This document shows positions 1-10,579 of a stretch of DNA of 64,000 bases, one piece after another; within the stretch, counting starts at the first letter, position 1, and the number at the start of each line of letters is the position of its first letter. This stretch comes from Pedobacter ginsengisoli (GTDB lineage Bacteria > Bacteroidota > Bacteroidia > Sphingobacteriales > Sphingobacteriaceae), in the NCBI RefSeq assembly GCF_030244015.1, contig NZ_JASSYX010000001.1, positions 1,302,001-1,366,000 on the forward strand, written 5' to 3'. The notes below the pieces were generated by a model that saw only the letters and a list, made by a program, of their open reading frames with translations, was not told the DNA's origin and made no database searches. The position numbers and the translations under genes were made by a program.

Positions 1-1682
1 TTTTGAATCATTTCTTTTGCCCCTGGCTGGGTTTGAGCTACGTGACGCAGGTATTCAGTAGTTTCTTCCTTTAAAAATATGTTCAGATTGTTTTCTTCCG
101 TGGTATTGAGCTCACCCTCTTTCAGGATCCCATTCCATTTTTTGCAATTGAACAACATTTCTTCAATTAATGAGGATTGATCATAGGACCTTAGAGACAG
201 CAAAGTTTCTTCCAGCATACTTAAGTGTAATCCCAGGTCTGCTTTGCTGGCACTATTTCTTTCTGCAGTGGAATTTCTAATATCTATAGCTCCATAAAAC
301 GGATATACGTTATTAAAACCAATGCTTTCATTCCTTACTGGCAGGTGCTTTTTCTTATCATGCAGGTGATGCCAGGCAGCCTCATTAAATTTCCACTGTA
401 CTGAGGGCTGAATGGAAGTATATTTTTCTTTAATTATATTTTCAATTTCCAGGTTGAATTCGTCAATATAAACCTGCAGCAGCTGCGCTATCGGATCCAA
501 TGCCGGTTCCAGAAGAGACAATGTTGTTTCGTCAAAAGTTTCACCTGCCCAGGTGTGCATACCAAGTACACCAACTACCGCATGGTCATAAAATACCGGC
601 ATAAGGGCAAGAGATCTAACACCGAGTGCGATGAATTTGTCCAGCCAGGGAAACATCTCCCTGCTCTCTGCCAAAATATCCGGAGAATAGAAAGAGTTGG
701 GATTTGCCGCATAGCCCTCTGCATATTGCTGAAAAGTTTCAGGGCTTAGGGTTTGCTCGCCCCAGACAGAAAACAATACGCCACTGCCACCCTTTACATA
801 ACCATAAACCATTTTATTGTTGACCCTCACAAAGGGAAAAAGGTCAAAATGAATATTATTGTTCTGTACCAGGGTTTTAAGTGATTGGATCACTTCAGCA
901 TAAGATGCCTTTTCAGCACCGGGGCTCCGCGTAAGCCTTACTTTTTTTATATTTTCAACAGCATACAAAGCAGTTACATCGGATACCGTAAGCACTGAAA
1001 TGCCACGAAATTCAAAAAGACTTAAGGGCAGCAGACGCTGAAGTGTATTCAGTCCGGATTCATCTGTGAGGTATTGCTGCAACTCTCTGATGGTCAATTT
1101 CGGTAGATCTCCTTTAGCCTTTACATCAATAAAGTCAGTGTTGATCTGTACGTGGAAAAATTCCTGCAGGCCAGTATCAGTTTTTATGCCCGTATGAAAC
1201 TGATGTGTTTTGACCGGAGACTGAAAATGGTATAGTTTTTTAAGGATAAACGAATATAAAAGCCGCAGACGTTCTTCATGATGCTCTTCGGGAGTTTTTG
1301 ATACCACATAAGCACTGTGATCATGGTTTTTGGTTTCCAGTAGATGGTACATAAGATCCGTACCGTAAAAGGTAATGGGCTGGACGGGAAAACACAATCC
1401 CCATGCGAGTGTGTCTTCAGTTGCAAGGGCAGGAGATAAGCAGGCATACATATGCTCAAGCAACAGCTCAAATTTATAGATGTTATCCAGGGAAATATCT
1501 TCTTCATCTGAAATTTGTGATTCAAATTCCTGGAGCGCATTTTTATAAAGTAATGCTTTAACAGTATTTTCTTCCTTGACTTTCCCTCTTAAATACTCAA
1601 CAAAGGGTACAAAAGAGATTGCGGAATCCACTTCAATAGGACACCCCTTACTTTCAGAAAGGTCAAGTATCGTCTTTTTCAT
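1..1682 (-). CDS. GAF domain-containing protein (C-terminus cut by window edge)
   Basis: An open frame reads leftward from an ATG at 1682 for 560 codons without a stop and leaves the window, so the C-terminus is missing. There is no signal peptide or membrane segment. The N-terminal 240 residues match nothing I recognise. Residues about 260-410 look like a GAF domain, ending in a hydrophobic stretch (RSLALMPVFYDHAVVGVLGM) typical of the GAF beta-sheet core. A later stretch (PFYGAIDIRNSTAERN, about 461-476) is a pattern I associate with long cytoplasmic GAF proteins of Bacteroidota. Ligand and output are unknown. The GAF assignment is an inference from pattern; the reading frame itself is clear. 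Confidence 0.75.
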   Translation of the reverse strand, partial: MKKTILDLSESKGCPIEVDSAISFVPFVEYLRGKVKEENTVKALLYKNALQEFESQISDEEDISLDNIYKFELLLEHMYACLSPALATEDTLAWGLCFPVQPITFYGTDLMYHLLETKNHDHSAYVVSKTPEEHHEERLRLLYSFILKKLYHFQSPVKTHQFHTGIKTDTGLQEFFHVQINTDFIDVKAKGDLPKLTIRELQQYLTDESGLNTLQRLLPLSLFEFRGISVLTVSDVTALYAVENIKKVRLTRSPGAEKASYAEVIQSLKTLVQNNNIHFDLFPFVRVNNKMVYGYVKGGSGVLFSVWGEQTLSPETFQQYAEGYAANPNSFYSPDILAESREMFPWLDKFIALGVRSLALMPVFYDHAVVGVLGMHTWAGETFDETTLSLLEPALDPIAQLLQVYIDEFNLEIENIIKEKYTSIQPSVQWKFNEAAWHHLHDKKKHLPVRNESIGFNNVYPFYGAIDIRNSTAERNSASKADLGLHLSMLEETLLSLRSYDQSSLIEEMLFNCKKWNGILKEGELNTTEENNLNIFLKEETTEYLRHVAQTQPGAKEMIQ

Positions 1683-1784
1683 AGCTCTTTGTACAATTCT
1701 GTTTCAATGTTAGACGTACACATTAACAATTTGTAACGCTGCAATCAAAATACCAGATAAAGATATAAAATAACCTGTCAATCA

Positions 1785-2177
1785 TCAGGAGCTAAGATCA
1801 CCATTCTTTAATTTTTCTTCTTCTTTTTGGGCCTGGAGCTTTTCCTTCTTCAGATCAATGCGGATAAGATTGTAAATGCTCATGTAAACATTTGCGATCC
1901 AGACAATTGAAAATCCTGCAATAAAATACCCCCGCCAGTCGGGGTAGAGTAACGTATATTCGCTAACGAACAATATTAGAATGGTTACATAATGACTGAA
2001 GCAGTATTCGCAGGTGAAAAGGTAAAAGAATTTCCTTTCAAAAAAATACCTGCAGGTTTTGGACTTATTGACACAGTATTCCCTTACTTCCTTAAACACT
2101 TCTTCTTTCGTTACCGTCCAGGCAATACAGGCGACAGGGAGCGCCAAAACAAACATCCAGTAAACATGTGTTTCCAT
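1785..2177 (-). CDS. DUF1360-like small membrane protein
   Basis: 130 residues with about three hydrophobic segments (roughly 5-20, 58-75 and 84-105) and a charged Lys/Glu-rich cytoplasmic tail. Between the first two segments is a CxxC motif inside FTCEYCFSHY, which resembles the Cys-x-x-Cys-x-x-x-aromatic signature of the DUF1360 membrane family; the upstream KEEVFKEVREY segment also fits that family. Function of the family is unknown. It is divergent from the iron permease-like gene at 2273, with a 95 bp gap that must hold both promoters. Family membership is a pattern-based inference. Confidence 0.6.
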   Translation of the reverse strand: METHVYWMFVLALPVACIAWTVTKEEVFKEVREYCVNKSKTCRYFFERKFFYLFTCEYCFSHYVTILILFVSEYTLLYPDWRGYFIAGFSIVWIANVYMSIYNLIRIDLKKEKLQAQKEEEKLKNGDLSS

Positions 2178-2272
2178 TAAATATAATTTAGAGGTAGAAC
2201 AAAATACAAAGGGCTTTGTTTATGAATAAAAATTAGACGTTATTGTAAAATATCTGCTAACACAAGGAATAA

Positions 2273-2728
2273 ATGAAAAGAAGCAAACACAATTTTTTTG
2301 AGTATATTTCCAACAGGATTACCAATTGGACAGGTAGTCCTGTTGCTTTTGGTGTGGCCTCACTGGTCATTATCGTTTGGGTGATCACAGGCCCTGTATT
2401 CAATTATTCCGATACCTGGCAGTTGGTGATCAATACCGGCACTACCATCATTACATTCCTAATGGTCTTTTTGATTCAAAAATCACAAAATAAGGATTCA
2501 AAAGCCATACAGTTGAAACTAAACGAATTGATCGCAGCAAGCAGGCACGCAAGTAACAGGATGGTGGATATAGAGGACCTTACCGAATCTGAACTCGATG
2601 TGCTGCATAAGTATTATGAGAAACTGGCAGAGATCTCAGAAAAAGACGAAGATATTCATAAATCACACTCTATTGATGCTGCAGAGGACCTGCACAAAAT
2701 AAAAAGTGCTAAAAAAACATTTGATTAA
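2273..2728 (+). CDS. Low-affinity iron permease family protein
   Basis: 151 residues with two membrane segments (about 24-40 and 50-68), followed by a soluble helical tail. The second segment runs into FLIQKSQNKDSKAIQLKLNE, the hallmark of the PF04120 low-affinity iron permease family, where 'QNxDxxAxQxKLxELI' follows the last helix. Bacterial members are short compared with the fungal transporter and their transport role is unproven. It faces the 88-residue gene at 2731 tail to tail with 2 bp between stops. The family call is firm; the substrate is not. Confidence 0.85.
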   Translation: MKRSKHNFFEYISNRITNWTGSPVAFGVASLVIIVWVITGPVFNYSDTWQLVINTGTTIITFLMVFLIQKSQNKDSKAIQLKLNELIAASRHASNRMVDIEDLTESELDVLHKYYEKLAEISEKDEDIHKSHSIDAAEDLHKIKSAKKTFD

Positions 2729-2730
2729 GT

Positions 2731-2997
2731 CTACCCTTCTTCGTCGAGGTATATTTTATGCACCAGGAATTTGACCTTAAGGTGTGGTTCCAGCAGTTCT
2801 TCAATGTCTTCTGAATGAATGGGGTAAATAGTCTCGTCTGAATCCGGGATTTCTGAGTCCGGTATCAGTTCAAAAAATTTAACAGGGAGGTCTGTTTCCA
2901 ATTCTGCCAGTTTGACGTATTTAACCCCGTCTTTTTTCCAGTCATTCCAGATTTTTGCATTGAACAGCACATACGGATTGTCGTTAACGTTTTCCAT
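2731..2997 (-). CDS. Hypothetical acidic protein
   Basis: 88 residues, strongly acidic, with no signal peptide, membrane segment or recognised motif. It starts at the only good ATG (2997) and ends 2 bp from the stop of the permease-like gene. It is divergent from the PA2169-type gene at 3062 with 64 bp between start codons. The aromatic and proline content (YVLFNAKIWNDWKK, FFELIPDSE) looks like a folded protein rather than a chance frame, but I do not recognise it. Confidence 0.6.
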   Translation of the reverse strand: MENVNDNPYVLFNAKIWNDWKKDGVKYVKLAELETDLPVKFFELIPDSEIPDSDETIYPIHSEDIEELLEPHLKVKFLVHKIYLDEEG

Positions 2998-3061
2998 CGG
3001 GTAAATCTAATCAAAACCATTAGTGTGCGAAAGTGGTTATTGAATTATAAAATCAGAAGCT

Positions 3062-3520
3062 ATGGAAAACGACAAAGAAATTGTCAGCGATCTGAAAGGA
3101 TTGATCAACATCCTGAATGATGGAAAAGAAGGCTATGAAACGGCCAGTGAGAATACAGACAGTATTGAATTAAAAGGTGCTTTTTTAAGATTCTCGGCAC
3201 AGCGTGCTGGTTATGCAATGGAGCTGAAAGATCATATTGCACTGCATGGCGGTGATTCGGATAATGAGAGCGGTGGATTACTTGGTGCAATACATCGAAC
3301 CTGGATTGAAATTAAACAGGCCCTGAGTAGTAATGAAGATGTTGCCATCCTAAGTGCAATAGAAACAGGTGAAAGTGAGGCTCTGGATAAGTATGACCAG
3401 CTTATAGTCGATCCCGGAACACATGCAGATCATTTGAGTCTGCTGAAAACACAAAGGGCGGGTATAGCCGACGCATTGAGAGAAATTCAGCGTTTGCGTC
3501 ATCAATTTGAACAAAGATAA
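3062..3520 (+). CDS. PA2169 family four-helix-bundle protein (DUF2383)
   Basis: 152 residues, all-helical and soluble. The pattern of a first helix with LKGLINILNDGKEGYE, a central FLRFSAQRAGYAMELKDHI and the later GGLLGAIHRTWIEIKQALS matches the PA2169/DUF2383 ferritin-like four-helix-bundle family. In many Bacteroidota these genes lie among stress-response genes. The conserved Glu/His positions that would bind metal in true ferritins are not clearly complete here. Single gene, 91 bp before the AsmA-like gene. Confidence 0.85.
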   Translation: MENDKEIVSDLKGLINILNDGKEGYETASENTDSIELKGAFLRFSAQRAGYAMELKDHIALHGGDSDNESGGLLGAIHRTWIEIKQALSSNEDVAILSAIETGESEALDKYDQLIVDPGTHADHLSLLKTQRAGIADALREIQRLRHQFEQR

Positions 3521-3611
3521 ATACTTTCATCTCGTAAATTTTTATAAGATAGTACAAGATAATTATACCTTTACCATTCCTTTGTAAGGCTGAATTTTTA
3601 TTACAAAACCT

Positions 3612-6194
3612 ATGGTAAAAAAAGTAACTGTTATTGTTGTCCTCATTATTGCTATATTATTTGCCGCTGCAGCGGCTATCCCTTTATTCTTTAAAAAAGA
3701 AATTGATGCAAAGATTAAATCATCGATTAATAAGAGCGTAAATGCCAAAGTAGATTTTAAAAACCTGGACTTGACTTTGATCAGTTCGTTTCCAAATATG
3801 GGGATAAAGATCGGCAGCCTTACCGTTTTGGGTATTGACAGCTTTGCTAAAGACACCCTGGCGAACATTAAGCAAGTTCAGTTGAATGTAAATCTGATGA
3901 GCGTGATCAAGGGTGAAAAGTACGAGATAAAATCAATCTATCTGGAAGAACCAAAGATTTTGGCTAAAGTGTTAAAAAGCGGTTTGGCCAACTGGGATAT
4001 CCTAAAGAAAGACAGTTCGGCCAGCGAAGGAGTTGATACTGCCAGAACTGCTTTCAAAGCGGCCTTACAAAAATATGGAATTGAAAAAGGTAAAGTTGTT
4101 TATGATGATGCTTCCCTTGGTTTTTTCCTGGAGATGGATAATTTAAACCATACCGGAACAGGTGACTTTACTCAGGATTTGTTTATCCTTAAAACCCAGT
4201 CGAACATAGAAAAACTAACGGTTAAGTATGGTGGTATTCCATATCTGAACAAAGTAAAGCTGGATGCTGACCTTCCAGTTGATGTTGACATGAAAAACAT
4301 GAAGTTTACTTTTGCTGAAAATAAGATCAAACTTAATGAACTGCTGCTGTCGGCTGTCGGATACCTTGCAATGCCGAATGACAACGATATGGAGATGGAT
4401 TTTAAATTTGATGCAAAGCAATCAGAACTTAAAAACTTCCTTTCTTTAATACCTGCAATCTATGCCAGCAACTTTAAGGACATGGATGCCACCGGTAAAT
4501 TTGCCATAAGCGGAAGCGCAAAAGGGACATACAATGAGAGATCATTACCTGCATTTGATGTCAGCCTTTCGATAGAAAATGGTAAGATCAAATATCCTTC
4601 TCTGCCTTCGGCTATTAATAATATACAAGTTAAATCGCAAATCAGTAATCCAGACGGTGTAATGGACCATACCGTTGTAAATGTGCCTGCATTTCACATG
4701 GAGTTTGGCAATGTACCAATTGATGGGCGGTTCTTGCTGAAAAATCCAGCAACGGATCCATTTGTAGATATGGCACTCAAAGGAAAACTGGATTTAAAAC
4801 AGCTGACTACGATTTTTCCGATGAAAGATATGACTTTAAGTGGTATTCTGGATGCCGATGTACAGGCGTCGGGCCGTAAATCATCTGTTGATAAAGGACA
4901 GTACGAAGCTTTCAAAGCATCAGGACAAATGCTGGCAGGTAATTTTAATTATTCAGGCAAAAATGTGCCAATACCAGTTAATGTCCCTTCGGCAAAAATG
5001 ACTTTTAGCCCTAGAAATATCACATTAAGTAATCTGACAGCTAAAGTTGGCAAAAGTGATTTTACAGCAAATGGTACAGTGAATAACTACCTGAACTACT
5101 TCTTCAAAAAAGACCAGGCTTTACAGGGAACATTCAATATTGCATCAAGCCTGATTGATGTTAATGAGCTGATGGGCCCCGAGAGTGCAGTGCATGCAGA
5201 AAAAAGGAGCGATTCGAAATTAACTGTATTTGAAGTGCCTGGAAACATCGATTTTGATATCACAGCAAAAGCAGGCCGCGTACTATATGATAATTACGAT
5301 ATCACCAATGCAAGAGGAGCTTTGGAGGTAAGAAATAAGGCCATATACTTTAAAGATATGGGCATGAACATGCTTGACGGCACAGTAAAGATGAACGGTT
5401 CGTATGCAACAACGGATCCTAAAAAGCCAAAAGTTGACATTGATTTCGGTATAGAAAAAATGGACATTCAAAAGGCTTTTACCACCTTCAATACAGTGAA
5501 ATTATTGGCTCCCGTTGCAAAATTTGCAAAGGGGGTGTTCTCTACTAATTTAAAGTTCAATTCTGATCTGGACCAGAATATGATGCCTGTTTACTCTTCT
5601 ATAAATGCCGAGGGCCTGACCAACATTATTCAGGCAGTACTTGACGGATTTGAACCTTTGAATAAACTGGCATCTGCTTTAAGTTCTGATAAATTTAAAA
5701 AACTGGAATTAAACAATGTACTTACCAAGTTCAGGATCGAAAACGGGCGTTTAAACGTTGCGCCTTTTAATATTAAAAAGGAAGATATTTCGATGGATGT
5801 TCAGGGTTCAAATGGCCTGGACCAGAGTATAGATTATCAGCTTGGATTAAATGTGCCAAGAGCTATGCTGGGCGCAAAAGCCAACGAGGCAGCAAACGCT
5901 TTTATTGTAAAGCTGAACAGTAAAGCCGGGACTAATGTTGCAATGAGCGAAACTATAAAGGTCAACGCAGTTTTGGGCGGTACAATTCTAAAACCTACCA
6001 TTAACCTGAAATATGGTGCCGGAGATGCAAAAACCGGGGCTAGGGGAGTAGCAAACCAGGCAGTTGCTGAGAAAAAGGAGGAAATTAAAGCGGTCGCTCA
6101 GGCTAAGGTTGATACCATTAAAGCGCAAGCGACAGAAAAAGTTAAGAATACAATCGCGGATAAATTAAACGGCCTGTTTAAGAAGAAGGAATAA
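3612..6194 (+). CDS. AsmA family protein
   Basis: 860 residues with one N-terminal membrane anchor (residues 4-25) and a long periplasmic body made of beta-rich repeats, ending in an Ala/Lys/Glu-rich helical tail (about 800-860). The start KKEIDAKIKSSINKSVNAKV followed by DLTLISSFPNMGIKIGSLTV is the AsmA N-terminal domain as found in Bacteroidota. AsmA-like proteins belong to the VPS13-like bridge superfamily proposed to move phospholipids between the membranes. It converges with the TPM-domain gene (stops 6 bp apart). The family call is strong; the lipid-transfer role is from family knowledge. Confidence 0.9.
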   Translation: MVKKVTVIVVLIIAILFAAAAAIPLFFKKEIDAKIKSSINKSVNAKVDFKNLDLTLISSFPNMGIKIGSLTVLGIDSFAKDTLANIKQVQLNVNLMSVIKGEKYEIKSIYLEEPKILAKVLKSGLANWDILKKDSSASEGVDTARTAFKAALQKYGIEKGKVVYDDASLGFFLEMDNLNHTGTGDFTQDLFILKTQSNIEKLTVKYGGIPYLNKVKLDADLPVDVDMKNMKFTFAENKIKLNELLLSAVGYLAMPNDNDMEMDFKFDAKQSELKNFLSLIPAIYASNFKDMDATGKFAISGSAKGTYNERSLPAFDVSLSIENGKIKYPSLPSAINNIQVKSQISNPDGVMDHTVVNVPAFHMEFGNVPIDGRFLLKNPATDPFVDMALKGKLDLKQLTTIFPMKDMTLSGILDADVQASGRKSSVDKGQYEAFKASGQMLAGNFNYSGKNVPIPVNVPSAKMTFSPRNITLSNLTAKVGKSDFTANGTVNNYLNYFFKKDQALQGTFNIASSLIDVNELMGPESAVHAEKRSDSKLTVFEVPGNIDFDITAKAGRVLYDNYDITNARGALEVRNKAIYFKDMGMNMLDGTVKMNGSYATTDPKKPKVDIDFGIEKMDIQKAFTTFNTVKLLAPVAKFAKGVFSTNLKFNSDLDQNMMPVYSSINAEGLTNIIQAVLDGFEPLNKLASALSSDKFKKLELNNVLTKFRIENGRLNVAPFNIKKEDISMDVQGSNGLDQSIDYQLGLNVPRAMLGAKANEAANAFIVKLNSKAGTNVAMSETIKVNAVLGGTILKPTINLKYGAGDAKTGARGVANQAVAEKKEEIKAVAQAKVDTIKAQATEKVKNTIADKLNGLFKKKE

Positions 6195-6200
6195 TTGGAT

Positions 6201-7676
6201 TTACCAGCTGCTTCCCGCCCCGCCACCGCCGGAAGATCCTCCGCTGCTTGAGGAACTGCTGCCCGACGAACTTCCTGAAGAAGAGGAACTGCCTGATGTA
6301 GAGATTTTGGCTATTATAAACTGTTTCTTGGTCTCTTTTCCGCAATTGGCGCAGACGAAATAGTCGTAACCGTAGCCCGGATTCGATGTTGTAGCCTGTT
6401 CAATCGTTTCACGTCTTGAGAACAATGAAGTAGTGAAATGACAAAATTTACATTCCCTGGCTTTTGATTTCAGATTACTATAATCCAGAATTTTGTTCAG
6501 TTCGCAGTCTTTACATACCCATACGTCATAATCTATGGAAAAAATTTCTTCTTCCTTTGCCTGTCCTTTGGATAGAAATTCATCATCCTTATCCTCGCTC
6601 GTTAAAGTCATCAGCGTTCCGCAATGCTCACAATTGATATTTTCATACCTCAACGCCTCTAATGTAGCCTGATGTTTTTTCCAGAACAACCATAAGAAAG
6701 GAAATGCAAATACCTTTGTAAGCCATTCCATAGCTGCAAACGTGTTGCGGCGTTTCAGGTATTGCTCATGCTGGGTTCCCACTTTAAAAGAAGAAGCTGA
6801 TATCCAGCTGAGTAAAAAGATATGAATATGGGTATAGATTAGCAGAAAGGTATAGGCGACCAATAATGCCCTGATGTTATGCCAGGAAACCGGATGGTCA
6901 AGATTCAGTTGAACGACAGAAAGGACGGGTGCTGTGAAAATAAATAAAATGATCAGTATTCTCAGACTCGCTTTTTTGGAAAGGGCAATTCCTGTTATGA
7001 TTGAGATTATAAAGTAGATGATAGCTAAAATTAATGAATAGATATCGCCTGGTTCCTTACTGCTATACATGGAATCCATATCTGTCAGGCTTTGCAGAGA
7101 CTCCGGCGGCGTTATCGTCAACTCCGTCGAACCCATACCCGCTGTGTCCGTCAAATTGGGGGCAGGATTGGAGGTAAGATGGCTGACCACAGCGTTAACC
7201 CCACGGGTTACTGCGCTATTAAAATCATTTAACCTTGCATAGGGGATCATATATTGTTGTTGGATCCGGTAGCAGATTATGTCAGGCAGCACACCTTCCA
7301 ATCCATATCCCGTTTCAAACTCGATCCTTTTCTGATCCTGAACAATCAGGATCAGCAGACCATTATTAGTTTCTTTACTTCCGATCTTCCAGGTATTGAA
7401 TAACTCATGCGCAACTTCTTTTGGAACGAGTTCCCCGATGGTTTTTACAAATACCACGTCGATGTGCGCAATGCCTGCCTGATCAAGGGTACTTAATTTT
7501 GCATTTAGATCCGAAACAGTTTCCGGATCAAGCAGCTGATCTGGATTGCTTACATAAGTTTCGTTAAGTGTTTTGGGGTCTGGAATGCCTGAGATCGTTT
7601 CTTTATGAGATTGCTGACTGCATCCCGCCATGAAAAATAAGATAGAAAAGAACAAGAAGAGCGTTGACTTTTTCAT
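6201..7676 (-). CDS. TPM domain lipoprotein with Zn-ribbon-like region and Ser/Gly tail
   Basis: 491 residues. A lipoprotein signal ends at LFFMAGC (Cys19). Residues about 40-165 form a TPM (YgcG/Psb32-type) domain: YVSNPDQLLDPETVSDLNAK, then the VVFVKTIGE and LILIVQDQKRIEFETGYGLEG strands. About four hydrophobic segments follow (roughly 213-340), then four CxxC pairs (CEHC, CKDC, CKFC, CANC; about 350-450) that could form two zinc ribbons, and a low-complexity Ser/Gly tail ending in Trp. Ser/Gly tails are usual in YgcG proteins; the inserted CxxC region is less common. Possible role in membrane protein quality control; this is inference. Confidence 0.85.
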   Translation of the reverse strand: MKKSTLFLFFSILFFMAGCSQQSHKETISGIPDPKTLNETYVSNPDQLLDPETVSDLNAKLSTLDQAGIAHIDVVFVKTIGELVPKEVAHELFNTWKIGSKETNNGLLILIVQDQKRIEFETGYGLEGVLPDIICYRIQQQYMIPYARLNDFNSAVTRGVNAVVSHLTSNPAPNLTDTAGMGSTELTITPPESLQSLTDMDSMYSSKEPGDIYSLILAIIYFIISIITGIALSKKASLRILIILFIFTAPVLSVVQLNLDHPVSWHNIRALLVAYTFLLIYTHIHIFLLSWISASSFKVGTQHEQYLKRRNTFAAMEWLTKVFAFPFLWLFWKKHQATLEALRYENINCEHCGTLMTLTSEDKDDEFLSKGQAKEEEIFSIDYDVWVCKDCELNKILDYSNLKSKARECKFCHFTTSLFSRRETIEQATTSNPGYGYDYFVCANCGKETKKQFIIAKISTSGSSSSSGSSSGSSSSSSGGSSGGGGAGSSW

Positions 7677-7701
7677 AATTATAAAGCAATTTAATGATTG
7701 A

Positions 7702-8385
<684 letters not shown>

Positions 8386-8392
8386 ACCAGTG

Positions 8393-9436
8393 CTATAAAG
8401 TAGCCATATCAATTACAAACCGGTAACGGACATCGCCCCTGATCATGCGGTCATAGGCCTTTTGAATGTCTTTTATATCGATCATCTCAATCTCTGACAC
8501 GATGTTGTTCTCCGCACAGTAATCCAGCATTTCCTGGGTCTCGGCAATACCTCCAATACTAGACCCCGACAGGCTTTTACGGCCGCCAAGTAAACTAAAT
8601 GCAGTCACTTGCGCCGGTTCCGGAGGCACGCCAACGCAGATCATGCTGCCATTAGTTCTCAATAAAGAGAGGTACATGTTAAAATCATGAGGAGCAGACA
8701 CCGTATCCAGTATGAAATCAAACGTACCCTTCGCTGCTTTGACCTGATCCGCATCGGTAGTCACTAAAAAATGATGAGCACCAAGTTTTCGTGCGTCTTC
8801 CTCTTTTTTAGGTGAGGTGCTGAGTACAGTTACCTCGGCACCGAAGGCCACTCCAAACTTAACCGCCATATGGCCAAGTCCGCCCAGTCCCAGTACCGCA
8901 AGTTTATGGCCTTTACCTACTTTCCAGTGCTTCAATGGGGAGTAAGTGGTAATACCAGCACATAATAACGGTGCAACAGCAGCAAGGTTCAGTTTATCTG
9001 AGATGTGCAGGACAAATTCTTCCCTGACAACAATAGTGTTTGAGTAACCGCCATAGGTAGGTGTTTTACCATCCCGTTCAAAGCTGTTATAAGTCTGCGT
9101 ACTGCCTTCGAGGCAGTACTGCTCCAGATCTTGTTTACAGTTTTCACAGACCTGGCAGGAATCAACCATACATCCTGTACCGGCCAGGTCGCCTACTTTA
9201 AAGTTTTTTACATGGTCACCTACTTTAATGACACGGCCAACGATTTCGTGACCCGGGACCATGGGGAATATCCCAGGAAACCAGTCATTTTTGATCTGGT
9301 GCAGGTCCGAGTGGCAAACACCGCAAAATAAAATGTCAAATTGTACATCGTGAGGCCCTACTTCACGTCTTTCAAAATTCCAGGGGGCCAGATTCGTTTC
9401 AGGGCTTTGCGCCGCATATGCTTTTGCTGCTATCAT
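8393..9436 (-). CDS. Zinc-dependent NAD(P) alcohol dehydrogenase (AdhC/YahK type)
   Basis: 347 residues of the medium-chain dehydrogenase family, cinnamyl-alcohol type. The catalytic zinc site is visible as GVCHSD (Cys41) and PGHE (His63-Glu64), and the structural zinc site as Cys94, Cys97, Cys100 and Cys108. The cofactor-binding loop is LGLGGLGHMAVKF (about 183-195). Members reduce aldehydes with NADPH or oxidise alcohols. It converges on the O-methyltransferase gene. No broken motif; full family length. Confidence 0.93.
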   Translation of the reverse strand: MIAAKAYAAQSPETNLAPWNFERREVGPHDVQFDILFCGVCHSDLHQIKNDWFPGIFPMVPGHEIVGRVIKVGDHVKNFKVGDLAGTGCMVDSCQVCENCKQDLEQYCLEGSTQTYNSFERDGKTPTYGGYSNTIVVREEFVLHISDKLNLAAVAPLLCAGITTYSPLKHWKVGKGHKLAVLGLGGLGHMAVKFGVAFGAEVTVLSTSPKKEEDARKLGAHHFLVTTDADQVKAAKGTFDFILDTVSAPHDFNMYLSLLRTNGSMICVGVPPEPAQVTAFSLLGGRKSLSGSSIGGIAETQEMLDYCAENNIVSEIEMIDIKDIQKAYDRMIRGDVRYRFVIDMATL

Positions 9437-9544
9437 AGTATCTAATTATTGATGTAAAGATAAACGAAACCTAAAGCAGAGAATTGTAAAATTCAAACGA
9501 TTAATTACAAGAATCAAACCTTCGGAAAATATATAGGTCAAGAG

Positions 9545-10402
9545 TTACTGTTTGGCAATCCTCTTTTCTGCCATCAGTTTTTTGATGACCCCTTGTAGTT
9601 CTGCCGGTTTTTTAGCATACTTTTCTAAATCTATGATCTCTACTTTTCTAAAATCTACCGGATGGCTTTCGCTTTGAAGTGAAATGCTGCCGCCTTTTAG
9701 AAGAGCACCTTCTTCTGCTCCGCCAACGGGGTCAGATTGTGGCCTTTCATAACGTAAAACCTCCTCGCCGTTTACATAATGCACCACCAGGGAATCACCC
9801 AGGACCAGTACTTCAACCCGGACCCACTGCTCACCGTTAAATGTTTTAGAACTTGACTCAATGCAATGCGTCTTGATCACTTTACCGTCTTTGACAAACT
9901 GAGTGCCTGGAGTACAGAGGTTGGCCGTAGGCCGCTCGCCATTACCTGCACCGCCCAGAAGCTGTACTTCAATGGAGTTGGGAAAATCCTGGTCCTTTTT
10001 CATGGTCGAAGGATCCTGACCGTGGATCATGATGCCGCTGTTCCGGTATGCCCAGCCGGGTCCGCCCTTTACCTGTTCCCCTACAAAACGGTATTCTGCG
10101 GCAATAAGATAATAAGAGTAAGGCTTTTTATAAAAAAGATGGCCAAACGTTTCATCAAACTTCGAATACTGGTCATACCTTACTTCTATATTTCCGTTTT
10201 GTACCCGGAAAGTATTTCCAAAGTTCTCATTAAAATCATGATACCTTATTTTAGGACTCCAGCCACTGAGGTCTTTTCCGTTAAAAAGCTGTTCCCATTT
10301 AGGGCCGGGTTTTGGCTTTTCCAGCGAACTGCCAAGAAATATAAAAGACAGGAGCAGGATAGATAATGCTCTGGCTATAGAAAAAATAAAGTTCTGTTTC
10401 AT
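9545..10402 (-). CDS. DUF1080 (3-keto-disaccharide hydrolase) domain protein, exported
   Basis: 285 residues with an N-terminal signal peptide (about 1-28). The rest is one DUF1080 domain: WEQLFNGKDLSGWSPK, then a concanavalin-like beta sandwich with GGPGWAYRNSGIMIHGQD and FPNSIEVQLLGGAGNGERP. DUF1080 proteins are found with glycan-degrading systems of Bacteroidota and Planctomycetota, and some hydrolyse 3-keto-glycosides. It is divergent from the VCBS/UnbV lipoprotein gene. The domain is clear; the enzymatic role is family knowledge only. Confidence 0.9.
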   Translation of the reverse strand: MKQNFIFSIARALSILLLSFIFLGSSLEKPKPGPKWEQLFNGKDLSGWSPKIRYHDFNENFGNTFRVQNGNIEVRYDQYSKFDETFGHLFYKKPYSYYLIAAEYRFVGEQVKGGPGWAYRNSGIMIHGQDPSTMKKDQDFPNSIEVQLLGGAGNGERPTANLCTPGTQFVKDGKVIKTHCIESSSKTFNGEQWVRVEVLVLGDSLVVHYVNGEEVLRYERPQSDPVGGAEEGALLKGGSISLQSESHPVDFRKVEIIDLEKYAKKPAELQGVIKKLMAEKRIAKQ

Positions 10403-10579
10403 TGTCGTGTTTATGTGTTTATGCTTTGTAATGTAAACTTAGCAATATATACCATAAAATTCTAAGCCCCGGATAGGACTTTTTATTAGATATGTTGTCA
10501 TAAGCTTGTATGCTATATTTAATATTCATCATAATTATTCAGGTGAATGTTGAGTATAGAACCAGACTATAACCAAACT

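Noticed and set aside
9866..10366. 166-codon plus-strand frame
   Set aside because: Antisense to the DUF1080 gene; no motif.
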